A stretch of DNA of 64,000 nt, from NCBI RefSeq assembly GCF_010389155.1, contig NC_057765.1, positions 44,349,559-44,413,558 of the forward strand, given 5' to 3'. Source of the stretch: Erigeron canadensis (taxonomy: Eukaryota; Streptophyta; Magnoliopsida; Asterales; Asteraceae). Positions within the stretch are counted from its first letter, which is position 1. Each line of letters begins with the position of its first letter. The notes under the pieces were generated by a model. The model did no database searches. It was not told the DNA's origin and saw only the letters and a list, made by a program, of their open reading frames with translations. Positions 12,191 to 24,454 of the stretch are shown in pieces. A program made the translations under genes and the position numbers.

Positions 12191-13636
12191 TTAATACTTA
12201 CTCTTTACTTTTTACCTTTCAAAATAAACTAAAAAAGTAAACCTCAGCATAAAAATAAAAGTCATTTATAGACTACTATTAGAACGTTAATGAATATACA
12301 ACTCTTTTAGGTTTATATATTGAATAATTTTATTTATTTATTTTTTTAATCACAATATTAATTTAGTACCAGTAAATGTATTTAACTAACATAACTATGT
12401 TGTAAACTGTAATTACTTAAACGTATGGTATTTACAATTGAAATTTTGTTTTTATAAAAAGTGACTGGTATTTAAGGTATTTAATGTTCTTTTATTAAAT
12501 TTAGAACCATAATAATATTAAAAAAACATGCCTTTTAATTTTAATACCATTTGGAACTTCAAGATAACCTTATTTCTCTATTAATTGGTAATTCCATCTG
12601 AAATGAAATACAGGAAAAAGTAAGGATGTTCAAATAACAAACAATAGCTTATTTCAATTTAGAGTTGGTCAATTCTACAACATGAAATGTGAAACCAAAA
12701 TCAATATCGAAAATCAAGAATCAAAATTGGAAATTATAGATATTACAGATACAATGTATAAATACGGTGCGAAAATATAAACAAGAATCGTATCCCCACA
12801 ATGCGTAACATGGTTAATAATTTTTCAAAAGATTTAAATTTTTAGTTAAATCAAATTTAAAAATGATGCTTATAAATTTTACGTATTAAATCAGGTGAGG
12901 GTGACGATGGTCCACTTCACCAAAGATCGACTTTAAAATTTCCAATGCACGGATGAATAACTTTATATAGAACAAAAGCTAAAATAAATATGTTTATAAT
13001 TATTTACATAATTATAACAGGTTTAGGTTAACTGATTTGGATTAACGGGTTGAAAATAACCAACCTGAACCTGACTTGATATCAAAATCGACTTGAAAAT
13101 CTCAACCTGCTGTCAAACCGAACCTAGCCACCAACACAAAAAAATCGGGTTTGCAATGGGTTAGTGGGTTAATTTCAAATCACATGGATTGGTGGGTTGA
13201 CATGTTAAATGAGTTAGTGAGTTGACTTCAAGTAATATAGATTGGTGGGTTGACGGGTTGAATTAAAATCAAAATGAGTTGTGGGTTTTGGATTAAGTAA
13301 GTTGATGGATTGACCTATCAAAAAACATTATATAAATTAAATTATATTTAGGTTAACGAATTGACTTATTAAACCAAATGGTCAACCCAACCCTGGCCCA
13401 CAAAAAGTCAAGTTGGCGGGTTACTAGGTCGAGATTCACAACCCTAACCCAGTTTTCTGAGTCGGTTTCAAATCAAATTTCGGGTAAAGTCGAGTATTGG
13501 CAATCTTAATATATATCAAACCGACTCTATATATCTTATATCAAAAGTTGTGCAAATTTATGACTTTATTTAACATTATACTCGATTTCATAATAAATTT
13601 TATTTCTGAATAAAATGCTTATAAATTTACTTGGTA
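12191..13636. other. AT-rich intergenic DNA with GGGTTGA-type repeats
   Basis: The stretch 13015-13500 is dense in GGTTGAC/GGGTT and its complements, like the arms of the hAT MITEs elsewhere in this window. An end-like ATTCACAACCCTA lies near 13435, but no matching left end or 8-bp duplication was found. No gene is seen. Confidence 0.35.
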
Positions 13637-13666
13637 ACCCGGTCACCGACCGGGTATTGATCTAGT
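13637..13666 (+). mobile_element. Helitron-like 3' terminus
   Basis: ACCCGGTC, loop ACC, GACCGGGT forms a perfect 8-bp hairpin, followed after 6 bases by CTAG and then T. This is the known layout of Helitron 3' ends. No 5' TC end or Rep/helicase coding was located. Confidence 0.5.
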
Positions 13667-13949
13667 TAAGATGAGTGATGAGTGCATCTTTACCAGTTCA
13701 ACCAAACGCTGGTTTTGTTCATTGTTTGGAAACCCACTATTAATAAGCCTCATTTGATCGAACATATATATAGGAAATAGTTATACTGTTAGATCTTTCC
13801 CATCGTTTGACAACCATTTTTCCCAAATCTTTTTCTATTTTCAGTTTCCCCAACTCCCTTAATATATTTGATTTCCCAAAATGTTTTTATATTTTCCATC
13901 CTTAAAGATACTCTCAGATCTCTAAACTTTAAAGATTTAGGGTTTTGAA

Positions 13950-15440
13950 ATAAATGGCGAAATCCACTTATATATCTCGCAGGTTCTATTTTCTTTATAC
14001 CCACTGACAGCATCACGATGTCAACACCTATTCCAGGTAAAAATTTTCAATCCTTTGAGTAAAATTTAGTTTAATCGATCTTTGTTTCAATGTTTGTGAA
14101 TGTAATTCATGAAAATTTTATATGTATATATGGATTTCGAAATGGGTTTTTCATGATTCATAGTAATATAGAGATGTTTTGTGTCTATTAATCAATATGA
14201 TATTCGGGTTTTACAATTGATTATAATATTAGGGTTATCATTTATTTAGGATGGTAACAAGGCTTAACGATGTATGTCCTAGGACACGGAATGAAACTGT
14301 AAGGGTTCGCGTCACACGTTCTTGGTTATCTATTAAATGAACTAAGACAATATAAGTGTTACCATTTATATAGGTGTATCTTTTAAAATTTGATTGATTT
14401 AACTTGGCAGGAGAGTCGAATGCCCTCTTCATTAAGAGGCAAGAAAAATATATCGCAGTTGCAACATGTCTTGAATGATGGTGTAACTGTTTCCATAAAG
14501 GCCTTTTCTACCGCATCTAATGGATCGCAAAGGAATCACAAGTAAGATTATAAGCAATTATAGTGATCAGATTAAGATTAAAATAATTATAAGATTTTAT
14601 CCGTTTAACATACACTTTAGGTGACATCAACACATTTGCCATGTTCTACTCATTTAACATGTTTGAGTCTATTGACTTGATTCAAGTTTAGCAGTATACG
14701 GATTGATGTTTAACATTATTAATGTTAGCTCTGTGTCCATCTCATAGATTATGTTTACTTCAAAGATTATGTTCTCTCCCAACACCATGTCAGCCCAATT
14801 CTAGACTACTGTTATCTCAAGGATTTAGAGTAAGTCTTCAATATATATCACTGTATATCTTGCTATTATTGTAGGCGTTATTAACCAAATTTACTGTTTG
14901 GTGTTATTCCTAGCTAGGTGCAAATCAAGATCACCAAATTTACTGTTTGTGTTATTCCTCACCTCATCTTGATAACTTTGTTGAAGCTTGCAGCACATCA
15001 CGGATTACACGCTCTGCCAAAATGTCTTCAGTTCTGTGACATTCTTGGGTAAAATTTATCCAGCTATTCACTATTTTTATCAGATCTAGATACCAAAAAG
15101 ACAAATGTATTATTTAGAGATGACATAATAAGGCAAATTGGGTAATGGGTCAAAGCATGTGGTTTTTTGGTGCTTGCCGAACTGGTCATATTCATTGGAT
15201 GTAATCAATCATTGTTCAATATTTAGCAAATAGAATGGTTCCTTCCCTAATGCTTCAGGTATTTGGATTTACTTTTAATCCATGTTATATTAGTTATCAT
15301 TTTAGAATTTTGTTAGAATTGATTGGTATCGATCATCAAGATCTAATTTCTATGTGTTTTTCAGGAACTCTGCGAAAGTCTACAAAATGTTTGCTATAGC
15401 AGCCAAAATGTTTGTTGGTAGGGAACGTTTTTCAACAATG
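13950..15440 (+). pseudogene. unrecognised exon-like relics
   Basis: Several short stretches look like exons: 14411-14540 after TTGGCAG (contains VLNDGVTVSIKAFS), 14747-14830 (YVYFKDYVLSQHHVSPILDY), 14993-15050 after GCTTGCAG (HITDYTLCQNVFSSVTFLG) and 15364-15439 after TTTTTCAG (KVYKMFAIAAKMFVG). Their phases do not join into one open frame and there is no convincing start, so I read them as a decayed split gene on the plus strand. I do not recognise the family. Confidence 0.3.
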
Positions 15441-18254
15441 TAAGTAACGAGGCTTACAAAAACTGTTATCTTATTTGCATTTTTGATGATATTGATTATT
15501 ATTGAAGAAAGGGCCAACCTCTTTAGGTCCTCTTGGACTTCAGCAGGTTTAAATTTGCAATATTCAATTATTATGTGCCTTCTTGCTTATTAAATTTGAT
15601 TGTTTTCCATCTTGAAAATTTGCAGTATTATTTGGATATGAAGTTTGTCATCTCCTTTGCTTCAAGCGCATTACTTATCTCGAAATATAAATTTAGAGTC
15701 GTGAACGAGATAAAAAAATAAATCACTTGTAGCTTTCTCTGTAACGGGAGTGGATCCAAACGGGTTAGTTACAATTGATATGAATTATTAGTTATGCTTG
15801 GTCCTTCTAAACTTCTGCGAACAATGATTAATTTTGTGGAAATCTACTTCCAGTGGTTTGCTGGTATATGTCTAGAAGCAATATAGAGGCTGAGCGGGAA
15901 ACTACGACTACCCAATTGGCAGTGACATTTAAGCAGCCCAATTGCTTCTGTTCCAGTACGATTCATATCATCCATGAGATCTAATGACAGTTCATAAGGA
16001 GATCGATTTCCCGCTTTGTATATTGGGGATCTGCTACTTTTCTTTTGTGTCCACACAATTATAGCTTTCATTTTAGGGTATCTCATTTCATGTTCCAGTC
16101 TTTGTTCACTTATTACCATTGTGCAAGATATTGAGTAGTTTGGTTTTCATGTCATCTCAGGACTTGGAACCTTAGAAATTATTTGTGTAGTGCTCTATCC
16201 TACGGGATCATCTGAAGTCTAAACCCAATTCAAATTTTAGAATTATCTTTGTATGATCCCTCTTTCTATATACTAATTGTACTAGGCTATCTTAGTGATT
16301 ATGTAGTAATATCAAACTTTGGCACAAATAAGCGTCTACATAAATACATCATTAAAATAACAAATTAAGGTTATATATATATTAAATTGTAAATAGTAAA
16401 TGATACACATAATCTATAAATCTAATATTTGAATTTTTAACCTAATGGTGTGTCATTTTGTAATTTACTATCCATAGTAATGGATTTTCATATGTAAATC
16501 ATTCGACTAATGAAATACGAGTAATTAATGGCAAATGGAAACTTAGGCAATTGTTACGGAAACCAATATCCAATTCAGCAATTCATCTTATTTGTTTTAC
16601 AAAAGTTACTGATCTCCCCTCATAAGTGTTTTGTAGTGTACCATTTTTAATTTTGTATTGTTCAATTAACAAGCAAATAATATTGATTTTATACACTAAC
16701 AATCAAGTAAAATATATCAAAATAAGCATGCATATGTTACAGATCAACCATATTAACCCAATAATTTTAGTTGTAGTTATTGTTTTTAATTATTTTATTG
16801 AAATTCATTTCGCCTTAATGTTTGATCAACCAATATATTTTTGTTGCATTTCATTTACTATGAATCACGTAGACGACTAAATAGCCCGATACAACGCACG
16901 AGTTTCACCTAATGTTAAACAGGTGTGTTATTGTTATCCACTTGTCGATCCATTCCAAGCTTTGAACAACACAATATCATGAGACATAATTGATAGACTT
17001 ACTAATTATTTTGTATGTTGTAATGTAAGTATCTACTTTTAAAATTATTAAATATCAATCTGGCGGTCTCAAGTCCTACATCTCCAGGAACATTTCTTCC
17101 TTCAATAACTAAATGCATAAATAATATTTTTTTTGTTATTAAATATATTGAATGTATAAAATGGTAAATGGGTGAAAACCCTCGTATCTAATCATATTGA
17201 TATTCAAAACGTATAAAATAAGTACTATCCTCACATATGTGAGATAACAAGATATGTTTATTCACTTGACTTTGACAATTTTTGAGCATGTGATAAGTTA
17301 AAAAAAATACATGATTTAATATGTTACATTTTTTTTAACCGAAAAAATATGTTAAGTTTTTAATCATTAACGGGCCAATAAACAAAGAAATAGAAACAAA
17401 TATGGGGCTAACCCGATCTGATTCAACCCAACTAATAGCAAGATCATAAAAATACGAAAAGGAAAAGGACTTGAAGAACACCCTTGAATAAGTGAGGACT
17501 TTCTTCTTCTCATCACTAGCAGTACCTATACATACATCCATCAGTTCCTCATCAAAATAACAATCAGGTAAATGTTTTTTTTCCCCAATTAATCTTTTAA
17601 ATATGTAAAAAGCCTTAGTTTCTATGTAAAAGTCACCCTAATTTCTAACCTAATTGTACCATTCCCTAATATCTTTAAACCCTAAAGTTTTAATCTTGGG
17701 ATTCTTGTGGTTCATCTTGCTATTTGATTATTATTATTTTCTTTTTTTAGCTGAGCAATAAATATTAGGATTTTGCTAATCTTTAACACCCCATAAGTGA
17801 GTTCTTGTAGATAAAAGTAAACAAACTTCTAAATATAATAGTAGAGTTTACATCAAATCAAGAATTCAAGATAAAGTTTGCATCTTTCTTGACTGAAATC
17901 TGGAAAAATATAAACTTTAGTTAAAGAGGTGATGTTACTGATAGTTTATTAAACTTTAGAACAAGTCCTATCAAATCGAAAAACCGTTTGCGGTTATACT
18001 TGTATTTTATTGGATCATAATTGATGTTCGTTTACGATTTTGAAAGTTTAATGCTTTTGCTTAAATTTATGTTATGTTTGAATTTGGAAGTCGAAGTAAA
18101 TGTTTTTCTATCTGGAACGGAAAAAGTGCGTTTGAAGCCTTTTTTGCTTCTTGTTAATGTGTTGCGGTTAAGTATTTACATCTACCTTTAATCAGAACCT
18201 AACACACGCATATTAGGATATACGGTTGAGATACAGAGCTAAAAGTATAGCCCC
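15441..18254. other. intergenic DNA and TAF11 upstream region, no gene seen
   Basis: AT-rich throughout with only short unsupported open frames on both strands. The last 700 bases before 18255 probably hold the promoter and leader of TAF11, possibly with a leader intron (AG-GT-like junctions near 17570), but this is not demonstrable here. Confidence 0.3.
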
Positions 18255-19280
18255 ATGAACCAATCCAAGGATCCTTTTGAAGTAGCGGCAGAGGAACACG
18301 AGGAATCACCGCCTGATTCTCCAGTTGCTCATGAATCGACCGAAGCTCAGACTGCAGCGGCGCCAATCACTGTTGGTTCTCATGGAGCTGATACAAACAA
18401 TGTTGTTCGTTCTATAACCTCGCAAAAAACAACTATAAAGTCAGCATCCACATCAGCAGGCGCCAAAGCTGGAAAGAACAAGGAAGATGATGACGAGGAA
18501 GAAGAGGAGCATATGGATGTTGAACTTAATAAATTACCTTCATCGAGTGATCCATCCAAGATGGCCAAGATGCAGTAAGTTTTGTTATGTTAATTTTCTT
18601 TTACTTAAAATCATGTGAATTTGGTTGTAGTTCAATGACAGCAGTTTTAAATTAGTTAACTCAAATTTGGATTGGTTTGGGCTATGTTTATCTTTGACGG
18701 GTAAATTTAGAAAAAAACTTGGCTAAATGTTAAAATGGTCAAATGGTGAATTGTTTAAACTTGGTGAATATTGGAATGAATCAAATGGGCCGTTAATGGG
18801 ATAAAGTATTCATAAATGCTTACAACCTTCACATGAAGTTGGTAAACTAACTTTTTATTCCATAATATTTATGATTATTGCTTTGTGGCTTGAAGGATTA
18901 TTTTCTGCATTTTGTGTGCATCTGTTAATGTTTTGAGAGAAAGGGAGTGAAAGCAAAATTTGATTAGGCTCAACTTTTTATAAAGAAGGAAACGGGATGG
19001 AGAGGAGAGGGAGTGATTTTTTTCTTTTGGGGGGAGAAGAGGGGGGGGGGGGGGGGGGTTAATCATCATCCTGCTTTTGGGTGGGACGGAGACCTACATC
19101 CTTTCTGTCATTGTCATTGCACTTATATTTTACTTATAAACAGAAACTCGAGAACAGGGCTAAACCATCACAGCTTTGTAATATTTCAGGTCTATTCTGT
19201 CCCAGTTTACCGAGGAACAAATGAGTAGATATGAATCATTTCGACGGTCTGGATTTCAGAAGTCTGTCATGAAAAGAGTA

Positions 19281-19331
<51 letters not shown>

Positions 19332-20401
19332 GTGTGCAAGTTGCATGTACTTCAGCGGAACTAGTGGGGGCAAGTTCAACCATTTTATGTGGAAATTAAA
19401 TCAATTCAGGTTACAAGTCAAATGGCTAAAATTACAAAAGAGAACCAAAAGATAACGGGTAGCCGAAGCATACTCAAGGCTTTAGAACCTTTGAAAATTG
19501 TTTTGTGAATTTTAAAAGCCAAAAGGTAAACCCCAAACGTTCTGACCGTACCTGATTGTGCCCATTTTGCCACATATTAGCAGAGTTGCTTATACAAGTT
19601 AGATATTCACTTACACCATCTATTTTCTTTCTTCATATACCCTTTTTGAGGGTCTCATCTCAATGTTCTTAAAACACTTATATATCAAATGGCCTAAGAG
19701 GATAACATCTGGTTACTTGGGCTTAAAACTTCCCCATTAAACACAACTTTATGATCTTATAACAAATTGCGATCTATGTAAATAACATTCTTATTTATAT
19801 TGTACCATGAATGCAGTTATTAGGCAGCATCACTGGAAGCAATAAAATTTCGATGCCCATGACTATTGTGGTGTCTGGAATTGCAAAGATTTTTGTCGGG
19901 GAACTCGTTGAAACAGGTTTGTAGAGCACTGTCACCTACACTTTCACATAAATCATGACAAGAATGCCATTAAAAGCGACATTTGGGTTGGTTGGGTAAC
20001 ATGTTACACCGGGTAACATTTCGAAAAGGCCCGGGCTGGATTGATCTTGAATACCTTCTGTTATAAGTTTTCAATCTATTTATTAGTAATATATGTCAGC
20101 TATGATTACTAAAGGTTTATTAGTTACGGAAGTTATTTAGAATTGATGATAAAATGATTTAGGAGGTTGTTTGACCCCTTAAAGAAAAGTTGAAGCATAA
20201 CATAAATAGACCTATTCAAAATTAAATGAGTAAAATGGGATAAAATGATATAAAAGTGGTCATGAATTTGCAGCCAAGGTAGTGATGACAGAGAGAAAAG
20301 AGACAGGACCAATCAGACCTTGTCACATACGCGAAGCACACAGAAGGCTCAAACTAGAAGGCAAGGTACCAAAAAGGTCGATGCAGAGGCTCTTTCGATA
20401 G
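18255..20401 (+). CDS. TAF11: TFIID subunit TAF11
   Basis: Four exons: 18255-18574, 19190-19277, 19817-19916 and 20274-20401, GT-AG with consistent phases (2, 0, 1), giving 211 aa, close to Arabidopsis TAF11 (210 aa). The N-terminus MNQSKDPFEVAAEEHEESPP and an acidic run (about 77-88) precede the histone-fold domain (about 102-205), with hallmarks KMAKMQSILSQFTEEQMSRY, GIAKIFVGELVE and GPIRPCHIREAHRRLKLEGK. In TFIID, TAF11 pairs with TAF13 and supports TBP and general transcription in the nucleus. A CT/CA microsatellite begins two bases after the GT donor of intron 2. The gene looks intact; its 3' flank is duplicated downstream. Confidence 0.95.
19041..19058. repeat. 18-base poly-G tract in TAF11 intron 1
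   Basis: Uninterrupted run of G, preceded by two shorter G runs, within intron 1. Length may be unreliable in assemblies. Confidence 0.9.
19280..19330. repeat. compound (CT)n(CA)n microsatellite at a splice donor
   Basis: About 14 CT repeats followed by about 12 AC repeats. It starts directly after the intron-2 donor AGA-GTA of TAF11, so the positions after the donor are microsatellite DNA. Confidence 0.95.
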
Positions 20402-20898
20402 ACATCTTACTGTCTTGTAAAGTAGGTCCATATGTTCGAAATCAATTTCTAAAGTTCCTTTCTCTGGGTTTTTGTGTTCCCTTTGCTTTCCACATTTAGT
20501 TTAGAAATCTGTATTTGATGCTTATACAACCCATAGAACATATTCATAGTGTTGTTGGACTATAGATTTTTTATTGTATAATGCTTAAAATGAATGTAGT
20601 CACAGTAATTTGAGTGAAGATACATAGCAGCAAGCATACATAGCAACCACAGTCTGCGAAATTTGATTTACTTTTACAGTGTTGAGCCCGAGCTTTGAAA
20701 AGTCAGAATTGTGGTAACATCATATTTTGTATTTTTCTGAAACTTGATAATAATGATGCATCTTTTAATTAGGTCTATGTTTGATGACATGCTCCTCCTC
20801 CAGTTATACTAGAATGTAATGTTTACCGTACCAGCACGTGCGCGCGCGCACACTTTCTATGGGCTTTCATACAACACTTGCTAAATTATTTTGAGCCT

Positions 20899-21565
20899 TC
20901 TGTGTGTATAGATTCATATTATCTTTTATCATATGGTGGCTTGACCGATTAGTGGACAAGTCTCCATCTAGAGGTATTAGGTGTGTAAGTGTGTGATGTT
21001 AGGCTATAATTATCTATATCTATGTATATGTCATAACCTATTTATGCATTATGATTGTATATTGTTGATATAATGTTAAGTTATAAGACTCTTTAATATT
21101 AGTCTTTACTATTATTACCATTACCACAATCAAGTGCTCTTATTAGTCTTGATGAAAGACTCTTGAGTGTCCATTCCTTAATGATTTAGGAGTCGATCTT
21201 TATCTTGACTCTCCTATAAATAGGGGCTTATGTCTAACCCCATACTTACCACTAAAAGCACGCACACAAAAGTACTAATCATGTTCATTCCATCATAACA
21301 AGGAGAGACTCAAATAGAAGATCACACGTCTTAACGGTGTACATATCATGAAATCGTTTTCTCTCAACTTAAGTAAGGTCATGCTTAGATCTATATATAT
21401 TATGAGATACACGATTACAATCATATATGTTTAACATGTGATTATCAAATTATGGTGGATTGATTGTTGGTGGACAAGACTCGGCATCTATAGCCCTATA
21501 TAGGTGTAGGTCAAAACTAGTATTTTTTCTTTAAAAAAAAAAAAAGAGAAATGTGTGCGTATCAT
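20899..21565. mobile_element. possible retroelement insertion with 14-bp flanking repeats
   Basis: A perfect 14-bp direct repeat ATTATTTTGAGCCT flanks the block (20885-20898 and 21566-21579). Inside are a TATA-like CCTATAAATAGG (about 21209), an A-rich run near the right end (21532-21545) and two diverged copies of a TATGGTGG...GTGGACAAG segment (20932-20990, 21452-21510). Copy 2 of the duplication lacks this block. It could be a miniature LTR element or another retroposon. Confidence 0.4.
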
Positions 21566-22417
21566 ATTATTTTGAGCCTGTTGACAAATCTGATATTCTG
21601 TTGTTATTATTTAGTTATTTTGTTTGTTTATCTCATTAAAAACTTGTAATAGGTGTATCAACAGTTATAATTGATAATTACTGTTTATATAATCAGTGCA
21701 TTCTTAACCAACATAATTTTGGGGACGATTAGTCTACTCTCTTCAACTAAATGAGCTAAACAACTTGGTAAGGCTAAATATGTTATAACCTTAATATTTG
21801 TTTTTAAAATTCTAAACTTAAATGGATTAACATGTTAACTCATTTTCTCAGCATCCGAGAGTGTATATAACCATTTGTTTAAATAAACAGACTCATAATT
21901 AACTGAATTTGACTGGTTTACAACTCAAATATTGTCTAGATTAAACTCCAACATGTTTATTTGTGTGTAGTTAAAATCGTTGTGAGATTCTCACATCTTT
22001 AATCACAACTACACTCAGAACAAAATTTTAAGTTATACAATAGAATCGGGAAAAAAAATACTTTAATTAACTATAAATCCATGTCTTCTTCTTGGATAAA
22101 TCTCAAAATTCACATTTTTGTCTTCTACATGTCACACTAAAAACCAAAAATCCAATTATGGTCGTCAAATATCTAACGACAAAAGGAAGTTAATGAACAA
22201 CAAGAAGAATAAATTCACATTTAAGTTCATCGTTTGGGACTATATCAATTGCGAAGGGAAACTGCAATCAGCAGACAACAGTTCAATCTACTGGCAGATC
22301 CGTGAAGAACAAAGAAGCGTGTAAAGCTGGAAAAATGAAGAATAACAAACCTACCAAGCCAGGGGGAAGTAATATTTCTTGTTGTCTTTATATGGAATGT
22401 ATGTCTTATATTGTCTT

Positions 22418-22467
22418 ATATTGTCTCCCCGCGCAGGGATTGGGTACAGTTGCTGTTGTTGTTGTTG
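22418..22467 (+). mobile_element. severely 5'-truncated SINE tail
   Basis: A 50-bp insert ending GGGTACAGTTGCTGTTGTTG is flanked by a perfect 18-bp direct repeat TATGTCTTATATTGTCTT (22400-22417 and 22468-22485). The TTG-repeat tail and preceding CCCCGCG...GGGTA resemble the 3' end of Au-type plant SINEs. Confidence 0.6.
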
Positions 22468-22666
22468 TATGTCTTATATTGTCTTCAGATTTCTTTGAAA
22501 GTATGAGTTTGTCGTTTTTGGCTGTCAAAGTGGAGAAACAACAAAAGGTTAAAATAAACAGACGAAGGAGGCTGGCAAAGCTGTTGTTAAAAATGATAGT
22601 TTCCACGAACCGAATGTAGTTCTTGAACATAAAACCTAATGAAAAAGATGATCAAAATTCACTTAC

Positions 22667-22890
22667 CGGGCACGTACGAAGATGGTTGGCTGCTTTAGAG
22701 CCCATCACCAAATTGGTGGAACAACCATCACATAGAACCATCTGTAGCAGCTTTACATCATACCACTTGTGGAGTCCTTTTGTGAGCTCTTTCAACTCCT
22801 TTTCCGACTCTTCAATCACCCTACTGAAAGTTTTGTTATCCACAACGACTTTTTTTGATTTAGGGTTAGAGGCAGTTGATTTGGGGAGTT
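22667..22890 (-). pseudogene. orphan exon-like frame, unrecognised
   Basis: On the minus strand an open stretch (MDNKTFSRVIEESEKELKEL at 22843 down) continues through LLQMVLCDGCSTN and ends at a textbook donor CCG-GTAAGTG (22667). Cys-rich CDGC and the amphipathic KELKELTKGL look protein-like. An upstream in-frame stop follows MAKKS, and no partner exon was found. It lies in the 2.2-kb block unique to duplication copy 1, so it may be captured gene debris. Family not recognised. Confidence 0.3.
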
Positions 22891-23249
22891 AACTTTTTTT
22901 AGCCATAGCGAGTTGCTTAGATTTAGGGTTATACTTTCAGAGGCGGTTGCTTAGAACCCATTTTTACAAATTTTTCTTTAACTTAGTTTTTTTTCCTTTA
23001 TAATTATAACTCAAGAATATAGTGTTAGTTTATTACGTTATGTACTAAAAAACTCAAGAACCCATTTTTTAAAATTTTCCTTCCACTTAGAAGTTTTTTT
23101 CCTTTATAATTAAAACTACCAAGGTAGGGGGAAGTATAGTCTTGAGATATTTTGTCCGAAAAAGTTGATAAAAAAAAATCTGGGCTTGATGGTCTAGAAG
23201 TATATGAGAAAGAAGCTATGAAATATAGTCTTGAGATCTTAATGTTTTT

Positions 23250-23660
23250 TGTCGCAGAATCATGCAGGAATATATATATATATATATTTATGCGTTGCTG
23301 ATAAGTTCTGGAAAGTGTTAAATGACGATTTAGTAATTGATGGCATGTATTCAGAGTTGGTAAAACGCCTCATTTGGAGGTGGGGAAAGCACTCTCGAAG
23401 AAGCAGAGAATCAGAGTGTTGCCGGAACTGAGCTCGGAAGCTATGATAATGTGGGTCGAAAGAAAATTTGACCTTTGAAAAAAGGCACACGCAAAGCACC
23501 TGAAGGTGTGTGAACTAATGATAACCATGAAGAATTTTTCACGTAAATCAGATTTTGATGGAAAATCTCCACACTTTGACTATGTGGAGGAGGAGGCAGA
23601 GGACAAGAAAAGGAGCTGGAGAAGAAAAGAAAAAGAAAAGGAGCAAAGAGAACAGGGGTA
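23250..23660 (+). pseudogene. degenerate coding-like region, unrecognised
   Basis: Short plus-strand frames such as ADKFWKVLNDDLVIDGMYSE (about 23300) and a highly charged KKRSWRRKEKEKEQREQ (about 23605-23655) appear in different frames with stops between them. It reads as remains of a gene inside the copy-1-specific block. No family assigned. Confidence 0.2.
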
Positions 23661-23943
23661 TTAATAATGTCTATCTAGTTCATTGGCCTTGTTTTTAAGA
23701 GAAAGGACAAAGAAGAAGAAACTTTATAATATTCAAGCAAAAAAGAAGACAAACCCAGAAACTAAAATTAGAAACCAATATAAAAAAAATGAAATCTTGA
23801 TGGGCGAATGAAACAATGAAAAACAGAGGACTTTGTTATTATCCAAGATGAGACATCAAATATCAAAATTGTTAATGATAACATTATTGTTGGAACAGAA
23901 GATGACATCAAAAAGTGAGGACCACTCTATATATTAGGAGTTT

Positions 23944-23966
23944 GGGGGGGTGGGGGGTGGGGTGGG
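23944..23966 (+). repeat. G-quadruplex-type motif
   Basis: Four G runs (7, 6, 4 and 3 G) separated by single T residues, a canonical G4-forming pattern in otherwise AT-rich DNA. Confidence 0.85.
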
Positions 23967-24454
23967 TTAGAGCATAACTATTTTTATTTGAAACTAGTCA
24001 TTACTAAATACTTACATTGTAACCCCAAACTCTTATCACAATATCACCCACACAATGTTTTATAATCGGAAAAGTCCGGTCGAACTAGTTAGATTTATTT
24101 ATTTATTTTTCTTAAAAAAATGATACTAATTTGTTATAAGCCAACAAAAAGAATTAAAATACCAAAATAACATTAAAGTATACACATTATCATAATAATA
24201 ATTTTTAAAAAGATCACAAAACTGGTTATACAAAAATATACAAAAAAACTACCAGCCAAAAACCCAAAAATAGGTTGGACAAAATAAGTAAAAAATTCGG
24301 ATTCAAAAACAGGACACCCTTCAAAAACTCAACATAACCAACCAACTCGTATATGTGTATAAAGCATTGCTATTAAGTAAATAGGATATCTCATTTGCAT
24401 AAATGCGACCAACACAAGCTACAATGATGAAAATCTGCTCTAAAATTTCTCATA

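Noticed and set aside
15844..16119. 91-aa minus-strand frame as a gene
   Set aside because: No domain, no splice partners and no recognisable composition; kept only as unassigned DNA.
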